Positions 32,451 through 41,418 of a DNA stretch of 47,942 nt are shown piece by piece. A program made the position numbers and the translations under genes. The stretch is taken from contig UCHV01000028.1 of the NCBI GenBank assembly GCA_900472395.1, positions 1 to 47,942 of the forward strand. The letters run 5' to 3'. The stretch's first letter is position 1, and the number at the start of each line of letters is the position of its first letter. This DNA is from Hyphomicrobiales bacterium (GTDB taxonomy: Bacteria > Pseudomonadota > Alphaproteobacteria > Rhizobiales > Rhizobiaceae). Under the pieces are notes generated by a model. It was not told where the DNA came from. It was given only the letters and a program-made list of their open reading frames with translations, and did no database searches.

Positions 32451-33433
32451 ACCAGACACCAATCCTGCAGGCCGATGGCCTTGTACGCTCCTACACGCTT
32501 AACCGGGGTGTATTCAGCAAGGGCCAGACCGTAAATGCCGTTAACGGCGTTTCTCTCACACTCAACCGTGGTGAAACACTGGGCTTGGTGGGCGAATCCG
32601 GTTGCGGAAAATCAACCACGGGCAGACTTCTTCTCGGTCTGGAACCCTTGGATCGGGGCTCTGTCCGCTTCGCATCGGAGTTGATGCCCGACATCAAAGA
32701 TCCGAAATGGAAGACACTGCGGACGCGCATGCAGATGGTTTTCCAGGACCCGCTTTCTGCCCTGGATCGACGGTGGCCCATCGGCGCACAGATCGGCGAG
32801 CCGCTGGACATTCATCGCATCGGCACAAAAGCGGAGCGCCTGGAGCGTGTTCAGGCCCTTCTGGCGGATGTCGGACTACGTCCGGACCAGGCCAACTGTC
32901 ACCCGCATGAACTGTCGGGCGGACAACGCCAGAGAGCCGTGCTGGCGCGCGCTCTTGCCAGTGATCCCGAACTGCTTGTTTGCGATGAGCCCGTATCCGC
33001 ACTCGATGTGTCAATCCAGGCGCAGGTGGTGAACCTGTTTGCGGAACTCCAGCAGAAAAGACAGCTGGCCATGGTTTTCATAAGCCATGATCTGAGAGTC
33101 GTGCGCCGGATCAGTCATCGTATCGCCGTCATGTACCTTGGTGAGATAGTCGAAGAAGGTCTGCCCGACGAGGTTCTGCATTCTCCCTTGCATCCCTACA
33201 CACAGGCCCTGGTCTCGGCGGTACCCCACACCGGGAGAAAACAGAAACGCGTAGTTCTACAGGGTGACCCTCCGAACCCGGCATCCCGGCCTTCCGGCTG
33301 CACCTTTCATCCCCGCTGTCCCGTTGCCCGCCCCATGTGTGCGGAGATCGTACCTGCCCTGCGTGCCGCAAGCGCAAGCAGAAAGGTATCATGTCACCTC
33401 ATCGACGCTCCTGAACAGAAGGAGGTCGCATGA
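32447..33433 (+). CDS. Oligopeptide-type ABC transporter ATPase (DppF-like)
   Basis: A 328-residue second ATPase. Walker A LVGESGCGKSTTGR, QMVFQDPLSALDRRWPIGAQ Q-loop, signature ELSGGQRQRAVLARAL, Walker B LLVCDEPVSALDVS, H-loop FISHDLRVVR. The C-terminal domain has the Cys motif SGCTFHPRCPVARPMCAEI. Its ATG overlaps the upstream stop as ATGA and its stop overlaps the permease start, so the four transport genes are translationally coupled. Confidence 0.92.
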   Translation: MNQTPILQADGLVRSYTLNRGVFSKGQTVNAVNGVSLTLNRGETLGLVGESGCGKSTTGRLLLGLEPLDRGSVRFASELMPDIKDPKWKTLRTRMQMVFQDPLSALDRRWPIGAQIGEPLDIHRIGTKAERLERVQALLADVGLRPDQANCHPHELSGGQRQRAVLARALASDPELLVCDEPVSALDVSIQAQVVNLFAELQQKRQLAMVFISHDLRVVRRISHRIAVMYLGEIVEEGLPDEVLHSPLHPYTQALVSAVPHTGRKQKRVVLQGDPPNPASRPSGCTFHPRCPVARPMCAEIVPALRAASASRKVSCHLIDAPEQKEVA

Positions 33434-34359
33434 TGGTCCGCTTTGTTTCAATTCGCATGGCCCGCGGGATAGTCACGCTCCTTTTGATGGTGACTTTTGC
33501 ATTTGTCGTCCTGCGAGTGTCCGGGGACCCCGTCAGGTCGATGCTCTCGCCGGAGACGCCCGCAGAAGCGATTGCTGCATTCCGCAAGAGTTGGGGCCTC
33601 GATCAGCCGATATGGATTCAATACATTCGTTATCTGCAGGCGATATTGCATGGCGACCTGGGACAGTCCGTGCGTGATGGCAGGGCCGCGGTCGTGGTTG
33701 TTGCTGAGCGTATTCCCGTTACTCTGCAACTGACCGTGCCGGCACTCATGCTGAACATCGCAATCGGCATTCCGGCGGGCCTGATGGCTGCGCTGAGAAA
33801 GAATTCGCTGACGGACCGCATATTGATGACGAGCGCCATCGCCGGCTTCACGATACCACCATTCGTGCTAGGCCTAGTGCTGGTGCTTCTGTTCTCCGTT
33901 GAACTTTCCTGGTTGCCCTCTGGCGGATCGGGCACGGTTGCCCAGATGATACTGCCTGTCATTACGCTTGGAATTGGAGGCGCTGCAGTTCTCGCCCGGT
34001 TCACTCGCAATGCAATGTTGGGGGTTCTGGGCGAGGCATACGTGCGGACAGGAAGCGCGAAGGGCGTCCCGTGGCGGCGGGTTGTCATCAACCACGCTTT
34101 CCCGAATGCGGCGATACCAATCCTCACGATAATCGGCTTCATGATTGGCAACCTGATTGCCGGAACCGTCCTGGTGGAAAGCGTCTTCTCCTGGCCGGGT
34201 CTTGGAAGCCTTCTCGTGGCGTCGGTCTTGAGCCGCGATCTCGCTGTTGTTCAGTGCATCCTTCTGTTCGTTGCTGGAGCGATGGTTCTTTCAAACGTTC
34301 TGGTCGACCTCTTGTATGGCCTGCTGGACCCAAGGCTGCGCAGCGGTGCGGATAAGTGA
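33430..34359 (+). CDS. Oligopeptide-type ABC transporter permease (DppB-like)
   Basis: A 309-residue inner-membrane permease starting MMVRFVSIRMARGIVTLLLM; the second ATG at 33433 is an alternative. The conserved N-terminal text LRVSGDPVRSMLSPETPAEA and RKSWGLDQPIWIQYIRYLQA is typical of DppB/OppB, as is the EAA loop region FTRNAMLGVLGEAYVRTGSA. About six helices are visible. It forms the channel with the next gene. Confidence 0.92.
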   Translation: MMVRFVSIRMARGIVTLLLMVTFAFVVLRVSGDPVRSMLSPETPAEAIAAFRKSWGLDQPIWIQYIRYLQAILHGDLGQSVRDGRAAVVVVAERIPVTLQLTVPALMLNIAIGIPAGLMAALRKNSLTDRILMTSAIAGFTIPPFVLGLVLVLLFSVELSWLPSGGSGTVAQMILPVITLGIGGAAVLARFTRNAMLGVLGEAYVRTGSAKGVPWRRVVINHAFPNAAIPILTIIGFMIGNLIAGTVLVESVFSWPGLGSLLVASVLSRDLAVVQCILLFVAGAMVLSNVLVDLLYGLLDPRLRSGADK

Positions 34360-34369
34360 GGAACAATCT

Positions 34370-35251
34370 ATGACCGATATACCAGCCATGCCCTCGACAA
34401 TGCCGGGAGCCAGGAAGGAAACCCGACGAAGCCCTGCGGTGCCGCTGTCCATCAAGCTTGCATTCGGCTGGCTTGTGCTCATGCTCCTTATCGGCGTTTT
34501 CGCGTCCTACCTCAGTATCTATGATTTCAAGGCACTGGATCTGAAGGCGCGCCTTGTCCCTCCCCTGGGCTTTGGTGGAGACACAAGGCACCTCCTAGGT
34601 ACCGACGAGCTCGGCCGCGACGTCCTCGCGCGGCTGCTTTTCTCGATCCAGATGAGCCTGCTCATAGCTTTTGGCGCGACCGTGATCGGCGCTGTCCTCG
34701 GTACGACACTCGGGTTCCTCTCGGCGCATTACAGGGGATGGGTCGAGCAGATCGTGCTTGCCTGTGTCGATTTCCAGGCGAGCATGCCTTTCCTGATCCT
34801 GGCGCTCGCAGTCCTGGCATTTTTTGGTAATTCCCTTCCTCTTTTCGTGGCCCTGCTCGGTCTGCATGGATGGGAACGATATGCCCGGATCACCCGCGCC
34901 CTGACTTTGAGCGCGAACTCGCAAGGATACATTGCTGCGGTCCGCCAGCTTGGAGCAAATCCGTGGCGTATTTATTTCAGACACGTGCTTCCGAACATCG
35001 CGTCGACTTTGATCGTGACGATGACGATCGCATTTCCGGAAGTCATCCTTCTGGAAAGCGGCCTGAGCTTTCTGGGCCTGGGCGTTCAGCCGCCGCTGAC
35101 TTCGCTTGGCAACATGGTCGGCTACGGAAGGGACTATCTTACCCGTGCGCCTTGGATCCTTGTCGCGCCAGCGGTGGTCATTTCAATTTCAACGCTTTCG
35201 ATTTCCCTGATCGGCGACTGGTTTCGAGACCGTCTCGATAGAACTCCTTGA
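34370..35251 (+). CDS. Oligopeptide-type ABC transporter permease (DppC-like)
   Basis: A 293-residue permease starting MTDIPAMPSTMPGARKETRR. DppC/OppC signatures are HLLGTDELGRDVLARLLFSI, YARITRALTLSANSQGYIAA, LGANPWRIYFRHVLPNI and FLGLGVQPPLTSLGNMV. Six hydrophobic helices. The ATG at 34370 lies 10 bp after the DppB stop. With the preceding genes it completes a full importer: binding protein, two ATPases, two permeases. Confidence 0.92.
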   Translation: MTDIPAMPSTMPGARKETRRSPAVPLSIKLAFGWLVLMLLIGVFASYLSIYDFKALDLKARLVPPLGFGGDTRHLLGTDELGRDVLARLLFSIQMSLLIAFGATVIGAVLGTTLGFLSAHYRGWVEQIVLACVDFQASMPFLILALAVLAFFGNSLPLFVALLGLHGWERYARITRALTLSANSQGYIAAVRQLGANPWRIYFRHVLPNIASTLIVTMTIAFPEVILLESGLSFLGLGVQPPLTSLGNMVGYGRDYLTRAPWILVAPAVVISISTLSISLIGDWFRDRLDRTP

Positions 35252-35260
35252 GCAAAGCCA

Positions 35261-36739
35261 ATGAAACACGTTACCGAAAACAACCGCGTGATCCTCGTCA
35301 GCTTCGACGGTCTTCGTACAGACCTCATCAGGAACGATATCACGCCAAATCTCATCAGGCTCCAACGCCAGGGCGTGACACTCGATCGCCACCGCACCGT
35401 ATATCCGAGCGAGACGCGCGCTGCGATGCCCAGCCTGGTCACCGGGGCCGTTCCTGGCCGTCACGGCATGGTCGGAAACGCTTATCTCGACCGGACGGTG
35501 ACACCTCCGTTCTACGCTGATACGGCAGACGACGGGTTGATCGAGGCGCTCGATCAGGCAAGCAGCAACAGCATCATGGGAACAGCCTCGCTGGGCGAAA
35601 TCCTGGCCGGAAACGGCCGAACAATGGCTGTATATGCTTCCAACTCCCCCGGAACGACTCGCCTGTTTCACCATAAGGCTCGCAGGATGGGTCACCTTTC
35701 GATCAATGGACATCATCGACCAGCCGCAACATCCGAGGCTTATCTCTCTGACCTAGAGAAGAAATTCGGGCCGTTGCCCGCGTCTCCAGATCCGGGCATC
35801 CCCGATCTGGCATCACAATCCTTCCTCACCTCTGCCGCACTCGACCAGATTTGCAGCGATGCGGCACCGGATCTGACGGTTCTGTCTTTCGGGGAACCGG
35901 ACATTTCATCTCATTACTGCGGCACGGGAGAAGCTCGAACACTTCAGGCTCTGCGATGGTGCGACGAGCAGTTTGGCCGTGTTCTGGACTGGTTCGAAAC
36001 CGACGGAAGAAAGAACGGCTACCAGATCATTGTCGTATCAGACCACGGTCATGTGACGGTGAAAGCGCGGGCTGATGTGCATGGCGCCCTGAGAGATGCG
36101 GGCTTCAAGACAGGTGTGGCACCTTCGGCGGAAGTCGATGCAATAGTGATACCCGGCCAGGTCGGTGCGGTCTATCTTGCGGATCCCAATGAGCGAAATG
36201 TCACCGCGGCCGCGAGCGCCCTTATGGCTGCCGAATGGTGTGGGCCAATATTCACGCGCGGAAGAGATGAAGTGCACGGGATTGCTCCGGGAAGTTTTGC
36301 GCGATCACTGGCAGGCATGGAGCACGCGCGTGCTGCCGACGTGCTCTTCTCCTTCAGGTCGGACGATGAGTTCGATGATTTCGGCTTGATGGGTAGAACA
36401 TGGAGCGACGATTGGCCGATCGGTTTCGGTGTGCATGGCGGTTTGCACATCAAGGAAATGACGGCCGTTTGCATCATGGCTGGAAGCAAATTCAAATCGG
36501 ATGAAGTATCGACGGTTCCTTCCGGGATAGTTGACATCACACCGACAGCTTTGAGCCTTCTTGAGCTGAAGCAACAATTTACATTTGATGGCAGGGTCTT
36601 GGCGGAGGCCTTTTCAAGCCATCAGTCGGCGCCCGACTTCGAGGAGCGCTTGTTCGAGGCTTCCTCGGGGAATTTCGCACAAACCCTGCGACACATTCGA
36701 TGTGACGGAACAAGCTACGTCGATTCGGCCTGGAGGTAG
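35261..36739 (+). CDS. Cytosolic alkaline-phosphatase-superfamily phosphodiesterase / phosphonate hydrolase
   Basis: A 492-residue hydrolase of the NPP-like (type I phosphodiesterase) branch. Metal and nucleophile positions are intact: D16 in SFDGLR, nucleophile T52 in YPSETRAAMPSLVTG (aligning with the Thr of nucleotide pyrophosphatases and of phosphonoacetate hydrolase PhnA), D214 and H218 in GEPDISSHYCGTG, D261-H262 in VVSDHGHV and a late HGG. There is no signal peptide, so it acts inside the cell on imported substrate. It is last in the transporter operon, 9 bp after the permease. Likely chemistry is hydrolysis of a phosphonate or phosphate ester, or of a C-P bond in the PhnA manner; I cannot choose. 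Confidence 0.82.
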   Translation: MKHVTENNRVILVSFDGLRTDLIRNDITPNLIRLQRQGVTLDRHRTVYPSETRAAMPSLVTGAVPGRHGMVGNAYLDRTVTPPFYADTADDGLIEALDQASSNSIMGTASLGEILAGNGRTMAVYASNSPGTTRLFHHKARRMGHLSINGHHRPAATSEAYLSDLEKKFGPLPASPDPGIPDLASQSFLTSAALDQICSDAAPDLTVLSFGEPDISSHYCGTGEARTLQALRWCDEQFGRVLDWFETDGRKNGYQIIVVSDHGHVTVKARADVHGALRDAGFKTGVAPSAEVDAIVIPGQVGAVYLADPNERNVTAAASALMAAEWCGPIFTRGRDEVHGIAPGSFARSLAGMEHARAADVLFSFRSDDEFDDFGLMGRTWSDDWPIGFGVHGGLHIKEMTAVCIMAGSKFKSDEVSTVPSGIVDITPTALSLLELKQQFTFDGRVLAEAFSSHQSAPDFEERLFEASSGNFAQTLRHIRCDGTSYVDSAWR

Positions 36740-36770
36740 ATCGGCATTCACCGTTCAATATCGCGGTATC

Positions 36771-36801
36771 GAGGCGAGAGCAGATGATCTGCTCTCGCCT
36801 C
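36771..36801. terminator. Perfect 14-bp hairpin after the transporter operon
   Basis: GAGGCGAGAGCAGA (36771-36784) pairs perfectly with TCTGCTCTCGCCTC (36788-36801) with a 3-nt loop. It lies 31 bp after the hydrolase stop. No T-run follows on either strand, so it could be a factor-assisted terminator or a stabilising structure. The remaining 200 bp before the flagellin gene show no gene. Confidence 0.6.
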
Positions 36802-37003
36802 AAGATTTGAAGCAGGTTGTAAAATCTTCCTCCAAGACATCAGGAACAACGAAGACGGCAAGCAAACCTACTTCCGGCAAGGCCGCTCTAAATCAAAATA
36901 CACAATAATTTACGTCTTGATTTACCATGAATTAACTACGTTTGGGTTGTATGGGAGCATCCTTCGCGCATGAAGCGCTCTTTTGCATTCCCCCGAGCGT
37001 TTC

Positions 37004-38770
37004 ATGGCAAGCATCCTCACCAACCAAGCAGCGATTTCCGCGTTGCAGACATTACGATCCATCGACAATCAGATGGGCAATACGCAGCGCCAGGTGTCGA
37101 CCGGCATGCGGGTCGAAACGGCGGCCGATAACGCTGCCTATTGGTCTATTGCCACCACCATGCGCTCTGACAACAAGGCGATCTCCGCCGTTGGCGACGC
37201 GCTGAACCTCGGCGTGGCAAAACTTGATGTCGCCTATACGGGCATCAAGGCGGTGGTCGACGTACTTTCCGATTTTCAGACCAAACTGGTCGCAGCAAAA
37301 GAACCGGGCGTCGATGCCGGCAAGGTCCAGAAGGAGCTAGACCAGCTGAAACAGCAGGTGGTCGATATCTCCACGTCGGCAAGTTTTAGCGGTGAGAACT
37401 GGCTGAGCACAAACATTGCCGATATCAACGACAGCGACCTGAACAGGGTGTCGATGGTTTCGTCGTTTTCGCGCACAGAATCCGGTGTTACGCTGGGTAA
37501 AACCGATTTTCAGCTTTCGGAAGTGGCCCTCTTCAATTCCGAGGGCGGCGGCCTGTTGCAAGCCGATACACGACGATTGAAGACACTTGGCGGCGTTCGC
37601 ATTTTTGACACCTATATGGACGTCAACGGTCAGGTTCATATGAGCCAGACGAATTTGAACAGGGGAACCGGCCCAAGCAACACCATCAGTTTTTCGGGTC
37701 CGCTGACCTTTGCTGCCGGCAACAAGATAGAGTTCGACGTGATTGTCGATGCCGATAATCCGGCCGATCTTCCCGGCCCGCATAATCCGGGCAAGCTGAC
37801 GCATATCACCATCGATCGCGACATGGTCGATGATGTGCTTCCCACCCAGAACGGCGTTGTCTCCAACTACACCCAATATGCGTCGCTGCTTTCGCACGCG
37901 CTCGCGACCTCGGGCAGCGGAGCATCGGCAGGCCTCATTTCCACCTATCCAAGCGGAACCGTGCTGAACGCAATCGTTCTGCGAACGACGGAAAGTTCCG
38001 GTCTCGATGGCTCTGCTCTCGAAATTCGCAATTTCAGCAGCGATGTCGGCAGCGGCGGATTGTCGGATTTTCTGGTCTACGGCACACGCGGATCAGCGAT
38101 CTCTCTCGCATTTTCACCGTTTGAAGTTTATACGGACGGCGACGATCCTGACGGCGTTTCGGTGACGTTCCGCTTCAATCTGAACGGAGCAGGCTCGCAA
38201 ACCTACGAGTTCGACAGACCCTATGTGAACAAGCTGCTCGCAAAGGATACCGGCAAGATCGAAACGTCGGCCGAAATGGTGACTCTGCTCAAGTCCTTCA
38301 TGGATAACGACTGGCCGAACGTCATCATCGAGGCACCCGATGCAAACACGATTTCGCTGAGATCGGATACGGCTGGAGACCGGCTTTCCGGCTTCAAGAC
38401 GTCCATCGGCTTTACCGGCATGCGGGTCAGCATCGAACCGGTGCCGACCCAGAACTTCGTCGACATCGATATCGTTAAAAACCCCGAAATGCTGGATCGC
38501 TATATCGGCTATATCAATGTCGTCACAGCCGACATCATTGACGCCGGGGCATCCCTCGGTGCGCTGAAGACGACACTGGACATGCAGACCAGCATGATGA
38601 TGGATTTGTCCAACGTCATCGAAAAGGGTGTGGGCCGGCTTGTCGATGCCGACATGGATGAGACATCGACACGCCTGAAGGCTTTGCAAACCCAGGAACA
38701 ACTGGCCATTCAGTCTCTATCGATCGCCAATTCCAACTCTTCGGGGATCCTGTCCCTGTTTCGGTCCTGA
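37004..38770 (+). CDS. Large flagellin-like protein (orphan)
   Basis: A 588-residue flagellin. The N-terminal D0/D1 region is unmistakable (MASILTNQAAISALQTLRSI then DNQMGNTQRQVSTGMRVETAADNAAYWSI in order, residues 1-55; then NLGVAKLDVAYTGIKAVVDV). So is the C-terminal D1/D0 (QTSMMMDLSNVIEKGVGRLV, DADMDETSTRLKALQTQEQL and LSIANSNSSGILSLF). Rhizobial flagellins are usually about 300-430 residues; here the central D2/D3 region is expanded by over 150 residues with no repeat I can see. No other flagellar gene lies in the window. It may be an accessory filament subunit or a secreted surface protein. Confidence 0.88.
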   Translation: MASILTNQAAISALQTLRSIDNQMGNTQRQVSTGMRVETAADNAAYWSIATTMRSDNKAISAVGDALNLGVAKLDVAYTGIKAVVDVLSDFQTKLVAAKEPGVDAGKVQKELDQLKQQVVDISTSASFSGENWLSTNIADINDSDLNRVSMVSSFSRTESGVTLGKTDFQLSEVALFNSEGGGLLQADTRRLKTLGGVRIFDTYMDVNGQVHMSQTNLNRGTGPSNTISFSGPLTFAAGNKIEFDVIVDADNPADLPGPHNPGKLTHITIDRDMVDDVLPTQNGVVSNYTQYASLLSHALATSGSGASAGLISTYPSGTVLNAIVLRTTESSGLDGSALEIRNFSSDVGSGGLSDFLVYGTRGSAISLAFSPFEVYTDGDDPDGVSVTFRFNLNGAGSQTYEFDRPYVNKLLAKDTGKIETSAEMVTLLKSFMDNDWPNVIIEAPDANTISLRSDTAGDRLSGFKTSIGFTGMRVSIEPVPTQNFVDIDIVKNPEMLDRYIGYINVVTADIIDAGASLGALKTTLDMQTSMMMDLSNVIEKGVGRLVDADMDETSTRLKALQTQEQLAIQSLSIANSNSSGILSLFRS

Positions 38771-38804
38771 CCGATAACCGTTACGCGGACCCGAGAGCTG
38801 AAAT

Positions 38805-40037
38805 CTATCGCCTCCGCACATGCTCCATCCTGAAACCCAGTCCGATCAGGCGTCCCGCCAGATGCGACAGCAAGGGAAAACGGGCAATGCCGCGGATGAA
38901 GGCCGGTGGCCCCTTGCGCTTTTCCTCGATTTCCTGATCCGTTCGGCGTGAACTGCGCATCATCAATTGCAGTTTTTGGGTGGCCCGTGTCGGGAAAAGA
39001 CGGCGCGCTTCGACGGCTGCCAGATCGCCGTCGGCCACATGACCGGACTTCAGCGGTGCGGCCAGAAGGTTGCCGGCAGCCACCGCATCCTGAATGGCGA
39101 GATTGACGCCGACGCCGCCGATCGGCGACATCGCATGCGCCGCATCGCCAATGCACAGAAGTCCCGGCCGCCACCAGCGTTTCAACCGGTCGATCCGCAC
39201 CTGCAGCAGACTGACATCATCCCAGTCATCGATCTCGGACATACGCTCGCCCGGTAACGGAGAAACGGCAATAACCGCCTCGCGAAAAGCGGCGATCCCG
39301 CGTTCCTTCATCTGCGCGAACGTGCCACGGCGGATCACAAAACCGCACTGCCAGTAATCGCCGCGATCGATCAGCACGAAACCCTGGCGCGGTCCGGCAT
39401 GCCCCATCGTTTCGTCGGGATCACCCGGTTGCCTGGACAATTTCATCCAGACGACTTCGCTCGGAGAGCCGAAACTTTCGACCTCGAGCCCGGCCTTTTC
39501 CCGCACGATGGAATTGCGACCGTCCGCCCCCACCACGAGCAGGGAGTGAATCCCAATCGATCCATTCGGCGTACTGGCGGTCAGCCCGGTAATCCGCCCC
39601 TTCTCTTCGACAAGCTCTTCCACATGCGCCTGCATGATCAGCCGGAAATTCGGATATCGCGCTGCCTCGCGGCTCAGAAAATCAAGGAATTCCCATTGCG
39701 GCATGAAGGCGATGAACTTGTGATGGACCGGCAGTTTCGAAAAATCGGCGATCGTGGTCTGCCGTCCGGCAATCTCAGCCGACAGCTTTGGCGCCCGGGT
39801 ATGCGGCAATGTCAGGAATGCGTCATCGAGCCCAAGCTCGCGCATCACTTCCAGCGTCGAAGGGTGAATGGTGTCGCCGCGAAAGTCGCGCAGGAAATCG
39901 CCATGTTTTTCCAGAACAACCACATCGACACCCGAACGCGCCAGCATGAGGCCGAGCATCAATCCGGCGGGCCCGCCGCCGACGATGGCGCAGGTGGTTT
40001 CGATCTGTTCAACAGGCGGGATATTGGCATTGGTCAT
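38805..40037 (-). CDS. FAD-dependent aromatic-hydroxylase-type monooxygenase
   Basis: A 410-residue flavoprotein with the dinucleotide motif AIVGGGPAGLMLGLMLARSG (residues 17-36), the DG motif VVGADGRNSIVREKAGLEVE and the second FAD motif LLCIGDAAHAMSPIGGVGVN. This is the PHBH/UbiH group; the substrate is not evident. GDTIHPSTLEVMRELGLDD is the usual substrate-side block. It is a cytosolic NAD(P)H-dependent hydroxylase by family. It is divergent from dxr. Confidence 0.88.
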   Translation of the reverse strand: MTNANIPPVEQIETTCAIVGGGPAGLMLGLMLARSGVDVVVLEKHGDFLRDFRGDTIHPSTLEVMRELGLDDAFLTLPHTRAPKLSAEIAGRQTTIADFSKLPVHHKFIAFMPQWEFLDFLSREAARYPNFRLIMQAHVEELVEEKGRITGLTASTPNGSIGIHSLLVVGADGRNSIVREKAGLEVESFGSPSEVVWMKLSRQPGDPDETMGHAGPRQGFVLIDRGDYWQCGFVIRRGTFAQMKERGIAAFREAVIAVSPLPGERMSEIDDWDDVSLLQVRIDRLKRWWRPGLLCIGDAAHAMSPIGGVGVNLAIQDAVAAGNLLAAPLKSGHVADGDLAAVEARRLFPTRATQKLQLMMRSSRRTDQEIEEKRKGPPAFIRGIARFPLLSHLAGRLIGLGFRMEHVRRR

Positions 40038-40172
40038 GCCGCACCATCTACCGCCAGCACGATACGATCAAGCCATGGCAGTGTCGCACCCGTGAGCCCA
40101 CCGACCTTGCGGGACTTGTGACCACGCGCATTCAACGGTAGACCGCTGCTCTATCAATCAGGCGGATATTTC

Positions 40173-41342
40173 ATGGCATTGGCGCAGACCTCGCGTTCCA
40201 TCACCATTCTCGGTTCCACGGGCTCGATCGGCGTCAGCACGCTGGATGTGGTCAGGCACCTCGGCCGCGAGACTTTCGAGGTCGCGGCGCTGACGGGCAG
40301 CGCCAACATTGCCCTTCTGGCCGAGCAGGCACGCGCCTTTGACGCCAGGCTGGCGGTGACCGCCGACGAAAGCCGCTACAACGAACTCAAGGAAGCACTG
40401 GCAGGCACCGGCATCCAGGTCGCGGCGGGGCGCAGCGGCCTGATCGAGGCCGCAGAGATGGAAGCCGGCTTGGTAATGGCGGCCATCGTCGGCACGGCAG
40501 GCCTGGCACCCACACTTGCAGCGGCGAAGCGCGGTGCCGATATCGCGCTTGCCAACAAGGAATGCCTCGTTTCGGCTGGCGACCTTTTCATCAAGGCGGT
40601 CAAAAAGGGCGGCGGCAAGCTTTTGCCGGTCGATAGCGAGCATAACGCCATCTTCCAGGTTCTGGAGGAAAACCAGCGGCACGCATTGGAACGGGTCATC
40701 CTCACCGCATCCGGCGGCCCTTTCCGCGAATACAGCCTTGCACAGATGGCGGGTGTGACGGCGGATGTGGCGCGCGCCCATCCCAATTGGTCCATGGGCC
40801 TGAAAATCTCCATCGACAGCGCATCGATGTTCAACAAGGCGCTCGAGATGATCGAGGCAAAGCACCTGTTCGACCTGGAACCGGATCAGGTGGAGGTGAT
40901 CGTGCATCCGCAATCGGTCATCCATTCCATGGTGGGTTATACGGATGGTTCGGTACTGGCACAGCTGGGTTGCCCGGATATGCGCACCGCCATCGGTTAC
41001 GCCCTGCAATATCCGCAGCGCGCCAGCCTAGCTGTCGAAAGGCTGGATTTCGCCAAACTGTCGCGGCTGGATTTCGAAGCGCCGGATGAGATCCGTTTTC
41101 CCGCGCTGAGGCTGGCACGGCTGGCCATGACACGTGGTGGCGTTCAGGGTGCGGTTTTGAACGGCGCCAAGGAAGTCGCGCTGGAAGCCTTTATCGACGG
41201 TCGCACAGGGTTCCTCACCATGGCCGAGATCACCGAAAAGGTGATGACCGAACTTTCGAACCTGCCGCCCGCATCGAGCATGGACGACGTGTTTGCGGCA
41301 GATGCGGAGGCTCGCCGCCTCGCCACCAGCCATATCGCTTGA
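40173..41342 (+). CDS. dxr: 1-deoxy-D-xylulose 5-phosphate reductoisomerase
   Basis: A 389-residue enzyme, second step of the MEP isoprenoid pathway (DXP to MEP; NADPH, divalent metal). NADPH-binding GSTGSIGVSTLDVV, LANKECLVSAGDLF, metal and substrate blocks PVDSEHNAIFQ, LTASGGPFRE and KISIDSASMFNKALEMIEAK are all present. The ATG at 40173 gives the normal length. A bidirectional terminator separates it from convergent hemA. Confidence 0.97.
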   Translation: MALAQTSRSITILGSTGSIGVSTLDVVRHLGRETFEVAALTGSANIALLAEQARAFDARLAVTADESRYNELKEALAGTGIQVAAGRSGLIEAAEMEAGLVMAAIVGTAGLAPTLAAAKRGADIALANKECLVSAGDLFIKAVKKGGGKLLPVDSEHNAIFQVLEENQRHALERVILTASGGPFREYSLAQMAGVTADVARAHPNWSMGLKISIDSASMFNKALEMIEAKHLFDLEPDQVEVIVHPQSVIHSMVGYTDGSVLAQLGCPDMRTAIGYALQYPQRASLAVERLDFAKLSRLDFEAPDEIRFPALRLARLAMTRGGVQGAVLNGAKEVALEAFIDGRTGFLTMAEITEKVMTELSNLPPASSMDDVFAADAEARRLATSHIA

Positions 41343-41362
41343 GATCAATCGCTCTCCAAAAG

Positions 41363-41396
41363 AAAAGGCCTGATCGAAGTCGATCAGGCCTTTTTT
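41363..41396. terminator. Bidirectional terminator between dxr and hemA
   Basis: AAAAGGCCTGATCG (41363-41376) pairs perfectly with CGATCAGGCCTTTT (41381-41394) across a 4-nt loop, with A-run on the left and T-run on the right, so it works for both convergent genes. Confidence 0.92.
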
Positions 41397-41418
41397 ACGT
41401 CCTACACGTGATTTGACG

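Noticed and set aside
36740..37003. Attachment-site copy of the tRNA 3' end marking the right edge of an island
   Set aside because: I searched this gap by eye for the tRNA 3' sequence (GGAGGTTCGAATCCTC) and did not find it.
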